A stretch of DNA of 54,212 bases, taken from NCBI GenBank assembly GCA_031177355.1, contig JAPSGR010000010.1, forward strand, positions 1 to 54,212, in the 5' to 3' direction. This DNA comes from Candidatus Nitrosocosmicus sp. GTDB lineage: Archaea; Thermoproteota; Nitrososphaeria; Nitrososphaerales; Nitrososphaeraceae. Position numbers and translations under genes: made by a program. The first letter of the stretch is position 1. Each line of letters opens with the position of its first letter. The notes under the pieces were generated by a model. The model worked only from the letters and a program-made list of their open reading frames with translations, had not been told where the DNA came from and searched no databases. Shown here piece after piece: positions 9,214 through 17,188 of the stretch.

Positions 9214-9230
9214 CACCTTATATAATAATA
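9214..9230 (+). promoter_or_regulatory. TATA box for the class V aminotransferase gene
   Basis: The segment CCTTATATAATAATA lies about 20-30 bases before the TTG start at 9247, consistent with a leaderless archaeal transcript. It sits in the 85-base space shared with the divergent RecA-like gene. Positional evidence only. Confidence 0.45.
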
Positions 9231-9246
9231 CGGAATCTGATATTTA

Positions 9247-10521
9247 TTGAGTAATCAAAACACTTTGACAAATCCTGATAAAGATCTATTTGATTCCATC
9301 CAATCTGATTTCCACATAACCAAAAAAAAAATTTACTTAAATAATGGTTCAATAAGTCCACTTCCAATTTCTTCGATAAAGTCCATGACAGATTTTTGTT
9401 TGCGATACTCTGAAGCTGGGCCCGACTCTATTGAGTTTAACTCCTACCTAGATAGTTTAAAAATAGAAGTTAGAAAGAGGATCGCAGACCTCGTTCATTG
9501 TCGAGAGGATGAAATTATTTTTACTCAAAGCACTACTGAGGGGATTAATATGATAGCTAATGGTTTAAACTGGAGAAAAAAAGATAAACTGCTAATAAGA
9601 CATTCAATAAATGAGCATTTCTCCAATTATCTACCATGGATCAAGAGTGCAGAGAATTCTGATTTGGTAATTGAGTTTTTCCCAAAAATAGATATATCAT
9701 GCACTGGCAGTGCGCTGATTGAAGAATTTGAAAAGATATACGACAAACAGAGCTTTAAAATGGTGTCCACCAGTCATGTAATGTATAATAATGGCTCTAT
9801 TACTCCCGTCGAATTTCTTGGTAAAGCCATTAAAGAGAGTGATGATACCTTTTATTCAATTGACGGTGCACAAAGTGTCGGAGCCATTGATCTAGATATC
9901 CAGAAGATAAATTGTGACTTTATGACATTTCCTAGTTTTAAATGGCTGTGTGGGCCCTTAGGATTAGGTATATTATTTGTTAAAAAGAAAATAATGAATG
10001 AACTAAATCCGATCTTTGTTGGCTCAGGTTCTGCAGAGGTTAGTAAAATCCCCAGAAGAAAAAGGATTGGTTCCAATGATGACTTCAAATCAATTGGGGA
10101 CATAGTTTTTTTTAAATATCCTGACAGATACCACGCGACTTTTAGAAATTTTCCCGCCCTGGCAGGTCTAGAGGCCTCATTGCGATACATACTGAGAATT
10201 GGTGTAAATAACATTCAAAGTAGGATAAAGTATCTATCATCCATACTAAGAGAAGAGATTTTAAAATCAACAGAGATAATTATTCATGAGGCAGAGGAGG
10301 AAAAATATAGATCTTCATTACTCTCATTTTCATTTAAAAGAAAAAATAATTCAAAAGTTCAAAAGTTGAATACTATGTTACAGGAACAAGGAATAATATT
10401 GGCTGAAAGGGAGATTGGAGAAAGAAAAATACTAAGAGCCTCCCCACATTTTTATAACTCTGAAAATGAAATCCAAAAAGCCTCTGAAGCAATTAAATCA
10501 TTGATAAAAAATTTGGAATAA
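9247..10521 (+). CDS. Class V aminotransferase (cysteine desulfurase/SufS-like fold)
   Basis: A 424-residue PLP-dependent fold-type I enzyme starting at TTG 9247 (MSNQNTL). The N-terminal YLNNGSISPLP and TQSTTEGINMIANGL motifs bind PLP phosphate; YSIDGAQSVGAIDLDI contains the ring-binding Asp206; the Schiff-base lysine is Lys232 in PSFKWLCGPLGLGILF. Family members are cysteine desulfurases, selenocysteine lyases or isopenicillin-epimerase-like enzymes. The Trp-Leu-Cys-Gly-Pro context is common in the epimerase-like/ SufS-related subgroup, and the Cys of the desulfurase active loop is not obvious, so the exact reaction is open. Transcribed alone, convergent with the RAM-domain gene. Confidence 0.85.
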   Translation: MSNQNTLTNPDKDLFDSIQSDFHITKKKIYLNNGSISPLPISSIKSMTDFCLRYSEAGPDSIEFNSYLDSLKIEVRKRIADLVHCREDEIIFTQSTTEGINMIANGLNWRKKDKLLIRHSINEHFSNYLPWIKSAENSDLVIEFFPKIDISCTGSALIEEFEKIYDKQSFKMVSTSHVMYNNGSITPVEFLGKAIKESDDTFYSIDGAQSVGAIDLDIQKINCDFMTFPSFKWLCGPLGLGILFVKKKIMNELNPIFVGSGSAEVSKIPRRKRIGSNDDFKSIGDIVFFKYPDRYHATFRNFPALAGLEASLRYILRIGVNNIQSRIKYLSSILREEILKSTEIIIHEAEEEKYRSSLLSFSFKRKNNSKVQKLNTMLQEQGIILAEREIGERKILRASPHFYNSENEIQKASEAIKSLIKNLE

Positions 10522-10539
10522 TGTCATGGTGCTGCAAAC

Positions 10540-10791
10540 TCAAAAATCTTTTTTGCCTTGTCCTTCAATTACTATCATAGTCAAGGTAGAACGCACTTTG
10601 TCTATTTTTCTAATCTTCCAGGTAATAATTTCTCGCAGCTTGTCCATATTATCGGATGAAACTCGTACTATAATGTCATAAACCCCAAATACCCCATTTA
10701 CCTCCACAACCTCAGGTACATCCTTAATTTTTTTAATGATTTCACTTTCAGATCCTAGATCACAATTTATCAATACATAGGCAGTAGGCAT
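10540..10791 (-). CDS. Stand-alone Lrp/AsnC RAM ligand-binding domain
   Basis: An 83-residue protein made only of the RAM (regulation of amino-acid metabolism) domain of Lrp/AsnC regulators: AYVLINCDLG...EIIKKIKDVPEVVEVNGVFG.YDIIVRVSS...IRKIDKVRSTLT. The helix-turn-helix half is absent, and no upstream HTH exists in frame. Such single-domain proteins can bind amino acids and modulate full-length Lrp proteins. A close paralogue (77 residues) is at 23390-23623. ATG start at 10791. Confidence 0.9.
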   Translation of the reverse strand: MPTAYVLINCDLGSESEIIKKIKDVPEVVEVNGVFGVYDIIVRVSSDNMDKLREIITWKIRKIDKVRSTLTMIVIEGQGKKDF

Positions 10792-10901
10792 GTTTTACAG
10801 ATCAATTTTAAATTATTAAACGTTTATCATTCGAATAAATAAAAAGCACTTAAAAACAAACATGAAATACATTTACTTCAATACGTAGATACTTTGAATC
10901 A

Positions 10902-10922
10902 TTTGCATATAATTAATATACC
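10902..10922 (+). promoter_or_regulatory. TATA box upstream of tRNA-Ser
   Basis: GCATATAATTAATATACC about 25-40 bases before the mature tRNA 5' end is a strong archaeal TATA-type element. Called on composition and spacing. Confidence 0.5.
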
Positions 10923-10945
10923 CTAATAAAAAAATAGACATTAAA

Positions 10946-11029
10946 GCGGGGGTCGCCTAGCCTGGTAGGGCGTGGGATTGCTAATCCCATGTTCGTAAGA
11001 ACTCGTGGGTTCGAATCCCACTCCCCGCG
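10946..11029 (+). tRNA. tRNA-Ser (anticodon GCT)
   Basis: Seven-base acceptor stem GCGGGGG pairs with TCCCCGC; D-arm TCGCCTAGCCTGGTAGGGCG; anticodon stem TGGGA/TCCCA with loop TTGCTAA, giving anticodon GCT (Ser, AGC/AGT codons). A long variable arm follows (TGTTCGTAAGAACTC), the class II hallmark of tRNA-Ser, then the T-arm GTGGGTTCGAATCCCAC. Discriminator G at 11029, followed by an encoded CCA at 11030-11032. No intron. A decayed integrase starts within ten bases of the CCA, so this tRNA served as an integration target. Confidence 0.97.
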
Positions 11030-11037
11030 CCATAATT

Positions 11038-11592
11038 GTGGATTCATATGATGACTTTATTAGTTCAATAATTGACAAAGGAACCGTTAAAGATTTGCAA
11101 GAGTCAAGAGAGAAACAATGACACAATTTACCAAATACAAGGTCTGATAAATTGAATGGCGCTATTGGCTTAATTTGCAAATATCAAAAGCCGTTTATCA
11201 AAAAATCTTTAAAAAAACTTGTGTAAAATTCGGTAGAAAATGCCGAGATTATATGTAAATATATAATTGCATAAGAAAATGAAATTAACATCAAAGAATC
11301 AACCAAAGAAGATAAAATTAAGGTTATTTTGGATTTGATAAAATTTTTGAATTTCAAAGATTTAAAAGAATTTACCAAAGAAGACATCCTAGTTTATCTT
11401 AATCAATATAGAAAGCCCGAAGAAATTGATCCAGATCATAGATGGATAGCAACATGAATAATAGACACTTGATATTGCTAAAATTCTTCAGATGGCTTTA
11501 TGATCTATGTAAGATGTATGAAGCAATTTCTACCTACCAGGTCTTCAAGAAGACCCAGTCAATTATTAGATCCAACGAAATTGACAACTAAA
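11038..11592 (+). pseudogene. Decayed tyrosine recombinase (integrase) N-terminal part
   Basis: Reading the plus strand gives one frame (11038 to about 11455) with four stop codons: DSYDDFISSIIDKGTVKDL, then LNGAIGLICKYQKPFIKKSL, then STKEDKIKVILDLIKFL...FTKEDILVYLNQYRKPEEIDPDHRWIAT. A frameshift then leads into LILLKFFRWLYDL ending at the TAA near 11592. This is the N-terminal SAM-like core-binding domain of archaeal tyrosine integrases (the LKFFRWLYD motif is typical of thaumarchaeal ones). The catalytic domain with R-H-R-Y is absent. Position directly after tRNA-Ser fits a former integrative element. Non-functional. Confidence 0.8.
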
Positions 11593-12100
11593 TACTTGAT
11601 ACTGATTTGAAGATTTGTCCTCTCCTTATTAAGTAACTATATACATATTGCTCACTGGGTAATTTAACCTTAAATATTAAGAACTAATTATTTTGATATG
11701 CAAATGATTAGTATAAAAAATAATATTTGATTGCATATAATTAAACTTATACAATGAGTTTTGAATAATTGGAATGATATTGATAAAAATTAGATAAGCT
11801 ATTACCTATTTTTAGAATAGGTTAAAAGTCTAGACTTTTAAATTTAGAGATTGTTTGTTCTTGTTTTTGTCCTCTCCTCATCATGACTAAAATCTTCCAA
11901 TCTCAATGATGTAATCTCGTCACTTGTTATCAAACTGACTTGTAAAGTCTAAACCAATGACTACCTGACATGTGAGCAAATCCCACCCCTTCTATAAATT
12001 ATAGTTTGTTTGATGACTCCACGAGTATACAGTATGGATTCGAATGCCCAACTACGTCTGGTCATTTTTATATGAAAGACTATTTGATTTAACATCATAA
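11593..12100. other. Spacer with first copy of an imperfect repeat
   Basis: AT-rich, no open gene seen on either strand. The only structure I find is the first copy of the direct repeat (about 11965-12063) described separately. The sequence is likely degraded element DNA. Confidence 0.5.
11997..12054 (+). repeat. Imperfect direct repeat, copy 1
   Basis: The core TTTGATGACTCCACGA is followed by a diverged stretch and then TATGGATTCGAAT..CCAACT.CGTC. The same order occurs at about 15581-15634, with about 85% identity across roughly 55 bases. The preceding 40 bases (AAATCCCACCCCTTC) also resemble the corresponding stretch before copy 2. The ATTCGAAT and AAATCCC pieces resemble T-arm sequences of tRNAs, but the stems do not pair properly, so this is not a functional tRNA. 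Confidence 0.6.
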
Positions 12101-12103
12101 TAA

Positions 12104-12247
12104 CAGGGTCAAAGCATTTCTGAGTGTTTTTATTGGGATATGAAAGATCAGTCAGATTTTGAGTTAGCAAGAATTGATCGGCTGATTCAAAAACCGGTCC
12201 ATTTTGCTGACCTAAGGGAAATAATAAAGAAGATATGGGAAACTTGA
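12104..12247 (+). pseudogene. Possible response-regulator receiver-domain relic
   Basis: An open stretch ending at TGA 12245-12247 reads SDFELARIDRLIQKPVHFAD then LREIIKKIWET. The pattern hydrophobic-Q-K-P-hydrophobic...LxExIKKI is how CheY-like receiver domains end (conserved Lys-Pro before the last helix). No phosphoacceptor Asp half is found upstream in any frame, so only the C-terminal third remains. Neighbouring MEDS and histidine-kinase genes make a former signalling cluster likely. Tentative. Confidence 0.35.
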
Positions 12248-12319
12248 GTTAACGTTAGAATTTATTCGGAAGGCATTATAACGCCAAAGTCAATTTAATT
12301 TATCTTTTTTCTTAGTTAT

Positions 12320-12868
12320 TCATATTTTAATTGCGGTTTCATGATGATCTATTATTGTTTGCCTCATATCTTCTGGCAAACTGTCAAAGTCTTTTTGATG
12401 ATACATGCATACACCTTTTAGGTTCATTTCAAAACGTGTAGATAGATTTAATTCGTAATCAACAAGATCTCGTAGTCGATTTTCAAAAATAAAGGAACCC
12501 ATATCTCCCAAAATAGAAACTCCATTTTTCCTTAATTCATTAGCATATGTAACCAAATCTCTACTGGTCTGCCATACTGATTCAATATTTGTTTGACCAA
12601 TATATTTTCCCAAGGAACCAGCAATTAACAAAGTTTTCTCCTCCTTTTCAATTTTATCTATTTCGATTTTTTTTAAATAGGGCTTCTCTAACTGGATTTT
12701 CTGTCTCATAAAATGGCATCATTTGAATAACTTCTTCTTTGTTTTTGATTTGTTCAGGTATGTAATGAGTATAAAATTTTCTTAATATAGTCAAATCTGA
12801 ATAAATAAGTAGACAATGCAGACCACAATCATATTCTGATATTTTTTTGCTGCAACCTTAGTATCCAT
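12320..12868 (-). pseudogene. MEDS-domain (DcmR-like sensory) protein, frameshifted
   Basis: Two frames join into one MEDS protein of about 180 residues. The N-terminal part starts at ATG 12868 (MDTKVAAKKISEYDCGLHCL, then LIYSDLTILRKFYTHYI...MMPFYETEN) and runs to about 12705. The rest continues in the neighbouring frame from about 12690 to the TAA/TGA end at 12320: IDKIEKEEKTLLIAGSLGKY, GVSILGDMGSFIFENRLRDLVDYE, KGVCMYHQKDFDSLPEDM. MEDS domains are found in archaeal signalling proteins and the DcmR regulator. A single indel near 12690-12710 breaks the gene. The downstream part also has its own ATG at 12709, so a 129-residue product could still be made. Confidence 0.7.
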
Positions 12869-13426
12869 GGATATTATACTATTGTTAGTTTGAATAAAAC
12901 AACACTACTTAATCCTTTTTTCATCAAAGGTCATTAATGACTACACATAGTCATTTAGTAAAAATTATTCATATCGTAGATATACTAGATGATATGGAAA
13001 AATAATCAGAAAAATTATATCCTTTCACTCTGTCAAGTTGCAAAAAGTACCATAGAAATTTTTCTCTAAAGTTTATGAATACAATATCTTTAAAAAAAAC
13101 CATAATCAAAGTCGTATATTATAATCTATTAACTAGTTGTCTCCTCAAGCATCGTTGTGGAGTTAAAATCACTCTGTTGGTTCTATTAGACTATTGGAAC
13201 AATTTACTCTCTTGATGATGGCCTTAAGTAACACAATCCCAAGATAACCTAATGGGTTTGAATGCCAATCTTTATATAATATTTTAATCAAGTCTAGATC
13301 TTAAACAATTGTTTGTTTTTAGGATCAAATAAATTAATTTCACTTTCTCCTAACTTTCTATGATATCATAAAAAAGATAATAAAGGAACAAGACTCTACT
13401 GTTGTTTATTTTACAAGATTATAGTT
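12869..13426. other. Gene-free AT-rich spacer
   Basis: No gene seen. One short segment (about 13235-13256, ATGGGTTTGAATGCCA) resembles a tRNA T-arm but has no acceptor or anticodon partner. The segment sits upstream of the MEDS relic and downstream of the histidine kinase. Confidence 0.45.
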
Positions 13427-15100
13427 TCATTTAGGAAGGCTAAACACAAAAGTACAGCCAATCCCATCATTGTTGTTAAAAGCCCAAATCCTTCCACCGT
13501 GAGCCTCAACTAGTTTCTTGGTAATATAAAGTCCAAGACCAGTTCCAAAATAAGAGTCTGTTGCAAACTTTTCAAATAACTTTGGCATTATCCCTGGAGA
13601 TATTCCTTTACCAGTATCAGAAATTCCAATATATACCATCTTCCCTTCTTTTTTTTCTCTTATGTCTTCTTTTTCCTCTGCTATGTTGTTATAAGTAATA
13701 TCTTTTGTTCCATCAATTTCTGTTTGATTTAAGTTAAGGTCAAAATCATCGTTATCTCTTATGATGATATTGATAACATCATCTCTTTTAGAAAATTTGA
13801 TACCATTATCTATCAGATTAATCAGAATTTGATTTAATCTCAGTTTATCCGCATAAATCGAACTATGATCATCTATACTATTATCTATAAAATTCAATAT
13901 AATGCCTTTATCTCTAGTTTTTTGATTAAATTGTCCCTCAATAATTTCATTAATCTCTTTGACCAAATCTACTTTCTCTTTCTGAAGTAGATCACCAGTA
14001 CTATCTGACTCAAACCTAGCGACATCTAAAAGATTATTTGTTAAAATATTTAATCTTGATGCATTTCTAGAAATACTTTCATGGTGCTCATAAAGTTTAG
14101 CCAATATTGTTGCTATTTCTTCGAATGTCAGATTTTTTTTATTCCTCAAATAATTGTCAAACAGTTCATCATTTAGTTCAGAATATCCCGTAATGGCTTG
14201 AGTTGGAGTTCTCAATTCATGTGCTGCAGTATTTATGAAGTCGTCTTTAATTACTCCTTCATGCTTTAGTTCTTGAGCAAGAATACTTTGGTTAAGTATC
14301 ATTTCGAATATTGAACAATACGATATCACTGTTGGAATACTATTAGAAAAGATAGAGAAACCAATTGGTGGGTTTACTTTTCCCTCATCTAATGTCTTTA
14401 TTTCCATGATAAGACATTCTTTTCTGTCTACTACTAACGATTTTATATTAATGTCTATGTTCGGTGCAATATCTTGAATTTGAATATTGTTATTTCGAGT
14501 GTTAGTTAAAAGTGCAAGAGATAAGGATTTTTTAATTGAAGAGTCTATTGGCACAAGCATGTTAATTTGTAGATTTTCTTTTTGATCAGACATTTCCTTT
14601 AAAAGTTCAAGAGTGCCACTTTTCTCTTGAAGATGAAATGCACTGGCAGTAGAATACATTATTTGTATTTCCTTCTTGGCTTCTCTAATCATGTCAAATT
14701 CTTTTTTCTCTGCTCTCTTGTATTCATTAAAAACAGTGGTAACAGGAGAGACTATTCCTGCTTCTAATTCTCTTATCCTTTGTTCTGACGGTATGGCCTT
14801 ATCCCATAACGTATCAAAAACAAACTGTTGTTGTTCTACAATTTCAGGCACATTACTAAATATAAGTTGGGGTATAGGTTTTGCTTTGTGAAGAGTTGCT
14901 ACAGCCACGTATTCTTTTTCATCTGCTACTTCAAAATTTCCTTTCATTCCTTCTAAATGTCTGATTTCAGAGAACTCGAGCATCTCTTTACAATACTCTA
15001 AGTTATCTCTGGTTACCTCAATCACGTATCTAAGTTTCACACCTCTGTTTTTGAATGCAGCAATTCTCGTGTTTTTAATTGCTTCTATCTCTATAAACAC
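13427..15100 (-). CDS. Sensor histidine kinase with archaeal N-terminal sensor domain
   Basis: From GTG 15100 the protein has 557 residues. The N-terminal half is a soluble sensor with GVKLRYVIEVTRDN, RHLEG..GNFEVADE and SNVPEIVEQQQFVFDTLW, a fold shared with the 19520 fragment and resembling TrmB/PLD-like sensor modules; no membrane helix is seen. The kinase half has the H-box HELRTP (His294), N-box LNQILINLIDNGIKFS, G1 ISDTGKGIS and G2 FGTGLGLYITKKL, all intact. In the same frame, coding-like sequence continues upstream to about 15300 (GNSTTKEDNKF, IHGVEDADKTIIEFVN) but contains no ATG/GTG/TTG before the stop near 15310, so the natural start is missing or unusual. No response regulator is adjacent apart from the 12.1 kb relic. 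Confidence 0.85.
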   Translation of the reverse strand: MFIEIEAIKNTRIAAFKNRGVKLRYVIEVTRDNLEYCKEMLEFSEIRHLEGMKGNFEVADEKEYVAVATLHKAKPIPQLIFSNVPEIVEQQQFVFDTLWDKAIPSEQRIRELEAGIVSPVTTVFNEYKRAEKKEFDMIREAKKEIQIMYSTASAFHLQEKSGTLELLKEMSDQKENLQINMLVPIDSSIKKSLSLALLTNTRNNNIQIQDIAPNIDINIKSLVVDRKECLIMEIKTLDEGKVNPPIGFSIFSNSIPTVISYCSIFEMILNQSILAQELKHEGVIKDDFINTAAHELRTPTQAITGYSELNDELFDNYLRNKKNLTFEEIATILAKLYEHHESISRNASRLNILTNNLLDVARFESDSTGDLLQKEKVDLVKEINEIIEGQFNQKTRDKGIILNFIDNSIDDHSSIYADKLRLNQILINLIDNGIKFSKRDDVINIIIRDNDDFDLNLNQTEIDGTKDITYNNIAEEKEDIREKKEGKMVYIGISDTGKGISPGIMPKLFEKFATDSYFGTGLGLYITKKLVEAHGGRIWAFNNNDGIGCTFVFSLPK

Positions 15101-15310
15101 TGACGGGGCAGTAGAATTAACACAGGAGTCGATTTTTTCTCTAGTCCTATTAACGAATTCAATTATTGTTTTATCTGCGTCTTCTACACCATGAATTACC
15201 TTAGTGAACTTATTATCTTCTTTTGTAGTTGAATTACCTGAATCTATTATTTCAGATTCATAAAAATGTTCACTGTCTTTGTTTTTTTTAATTAATATGG
15301 GACACTCTCA

Positions 15311-15840
15311 AATCATTATCATGATATATTTCAGTAATGTTAATCAATTTATACATACCATAATATGGCTTTCATAGTATAATAGTATGACCTAATTTCG
15401 TACACTTACTTCATTTTTGAATAAATAAAAAAATAAAGAATTAAAAATTCAAGTAGTTTTAATTACTTTTATAAAATGCTCTAGATTTCTTGTCATTTAT
15501 TCTTCAGACCACTACTCTTCTGTATACCGTGAGTGCAAGAAAGTGGTTTAAATCCCCTTCCCTACAATAGATAAAAAAGTTTTATTTGATGACTCCACGA
15601 TTTTACGGTATGGATTCGAATCTCCAACTTCGTCCCATTTATGAGTATCAATCAATCCTACGATTATTAATAAAAAAGCAGCAAACCATCAGAAGTTTTT
15701 TGTTAGTAAATTCTTTCTAGGTATTATCTAATCTAATTTAATAATGTGAAGATTATCCTTATCTTTTTTATTTAAAAATAAATATGGTTAAAGATATTGA
15801 ATAATAATCTAAAAATAATACCTCAAAAGGTAAAATTTAC
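15311..15840. other. Spacer with second repeat copy
   Basis: No gene. Holds the second copy of the imperfect direct repeat (about 15540-15640) and long A/T runs. The last part is the upstream region of the secreted-protein relic. Confidence 0.5.
15575..15634 (+). repeat. Imperfect direct repeat, copy 2
   Basis: Matches copy 1 near 12 kb: TTTGATGACTCCACGA, then TTTTACGGTATGGATTCGAA and CCAACTTCGTCCC. The bases before it (GTGGTTTAAATCCCCTTCC, about 15549-15567) resemble the T-arm and 3' acceptor strand of a tRNA and align to the flank of copy 1. The two copies lie either side of the MEDS relic and kinase. Confidence 0.6.
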
Positions 15841-16283
15841 TTGACTGTAGTAGCAATGGCATCCTTGCTATTGATGGCCTTCAACGTAAACTCAAATATG
15901 AGTGCATATGCATCCATATTTGAAAACATTCAAAATGCAGACGATGTTGGACAAAGTTTAGAATGTGTCATTATTGTAGTAGGTTGTGAGGCTGTTGGTT
16001 CGTTGGTAGCAGTGGCGATGTAATTGTTGGTAGCGGGGATAACAACGGCGGCGATGATCCACTAACATGTGAAGAATGCTTTAATGAATAGCTAACACCT
16101 ACACAAATCCAAGTACTTGTAGCTTCTTTTGGAGATTCGAGTTCACTCGCAGGGTTTTATGCTGAAGTAATGGCAGATCCCGAACTTTTACTCCAAATCG
16201 AAATATTCCTATTGGACGTTGTTGAAGTTGATGCAACTGCAGTTGAGGAGCTGATAGACTGTATAGAAGCACACTTAGCTTAG
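15841..16283 (+). pseudogene. Small secreted protein, frameshifted and with an internal stop
   Basis: The first frame starts at TTG 15841 with a signal-peptide-like stretch (VVAMASLLLMAFNVNSNMSA, cleavage expected after AYA), then ECVIIVVGCE, and ends at TAA 16021. The neighbouring frame continues: VIVGSGDNNGGDDPLTCEEC, an in-frame TAG at 16087-16089 after FNE, then LTPTQIQVLVASFGDSSSLA...LLDVVEVDATAVEELIDCIE, ending at TAG 16281. The Gly/Asp-rich linker followed by a Cys-containing helical domain reads as one former secreted protein with paired cysteines. One indel near 15990-16020 and one nonsense change inactivate it. Confidence 0.6.
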
Positions 16284-16476
16284 TAATTCAAAAAATCAAA
16301 ATATGTATCGGACAGATATTTTCTCTTTTTTTACAAGTGTCGAATTATATAGTTCACCGATACCGTTAATTGAATAATTATATCTTGTAAACGTGTGATA
16401 GCAATGATTCGCTAAATACTTCTAGCGTAATAGTAATAGTCCATTAATCATGAATTTTAGATTGAACAGCAAAATA

Positions 16477-16755
16477 TTAGAGTAATTTTGTCTGTCTGGA
16501 ATACATGCGAATTATATTATTATTATTATTATTATTAGATTCCTTATTGTCTACAGGTAAATCATCAATTAATACTGCCATGATTCTAGCTCTGAAGATT
16601 TTTAATTCTTCTCTATACAGACCAAAGCCCTCATTAACAACTTCGCCATTATCATGATAGATTTTTTTACCTACAGAGTAAAAACCCTCGAAAATCTCCT
16701 CTCTATTGTGCTTTTTGTATAAATCTCTAACGTAAACCTCTTCTACGTCAACCAT
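16477..16755 (-). CDS. Small hypothetical protein with poly-Asn tract
   Basis: A 92-residue charged soluble protein from ATG 16755 (MVDVEEVYVRDLYKKHNREE). No known domain. Seven consecutive Asn near the C-terminus (about residues 74-80) are encoded by a perfect (ATT)7 microsatellite on the plus strand, which would make the last segment length-variable without shifting the frame. Isolated gene; function unknown. Confidence 0.55.
   Translation of the reverse strand: MVDVEEVYVRDLYKKHNREEIFEGFYSVGKKIYHDNGEVVNEGFGLYREELKIFRARIMAVLIDDLPVDNKESNNNNNNNIIRMYSRQTKLL
16516..16536. repeat. (ATT)7 trinucleotide microsatellite
   Basis: Seven perfect ATT units on the plus strand, read as Asn codons (AAT) in the minus-strand gene that contains it. 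Confidence 0.85.
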
Positions 16756-17188
16756 GTTCTTTTACATTGCCTGAAAATTATCAAGATTTGAGCAATAACA
16801 AGAAAGATTAAACTTTGTCAGGACTAGACCTGACTTGATTAAATATGATAAAAATGAAAGTCTGTCACATATGTGTCAACCCCTGAGTGGCAGCGTTGAA
16901 TGAGTAATAAATTTACGTTTTGCTCGTTTAATATCTTGCAACTAAATTAAAATCGTTTTCTAATACTAATCTCCTAACGTTATTAATTCATAGAATTAGA
17001 GTCTCACTTTATGCTTTCATCATCTTATAAAAATTAACATAGTTTTACTCATAGAAGGTGTATAAATAAGATGTGTTACTCTTTACTAATAGAGAGTATA
17101 GTTTAAGTAGATCATTTTGAGGTTCTCTTTGCGTAATGACGAATAGGATCCTATATTTTAAAACCAAGTAAAAGATGGTAGATAACTT
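16756..17188. other. Gene-free spacer
   Basis: About 430 bases without a recognisable gene on either strand; AT-rich, no clear hairpin. It separates the small Asn-rich gene from the split propeller gene. Confidence 0.45.

Noticed and set aside
10941-11180. Minus-strand frame of 79 codons over the tRNA
   Set aside because: It is an artefact of the antisense strand of tRNA-Ser and the integrase relic; no protein-like features.
11997-12054. A functional tRNA in the repeat
   Set aside because: T-arm-like TTCGAAT is present, but the stem bases mismatch (for example A-C next to the loop) and no acceptor or anticodon partner exists.
11961-12170. Minus-strand frame of 69 codons
   Set aside because: Antisense to the repeat and the receiver-domain relic; no start context or domain.
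11997-15634. C/D-box small RNA in the repeat (TGATGA present)
   Set aside because: A TGATGA C-box-like motif occurs but no matching CTGA D box at suitable spacing.
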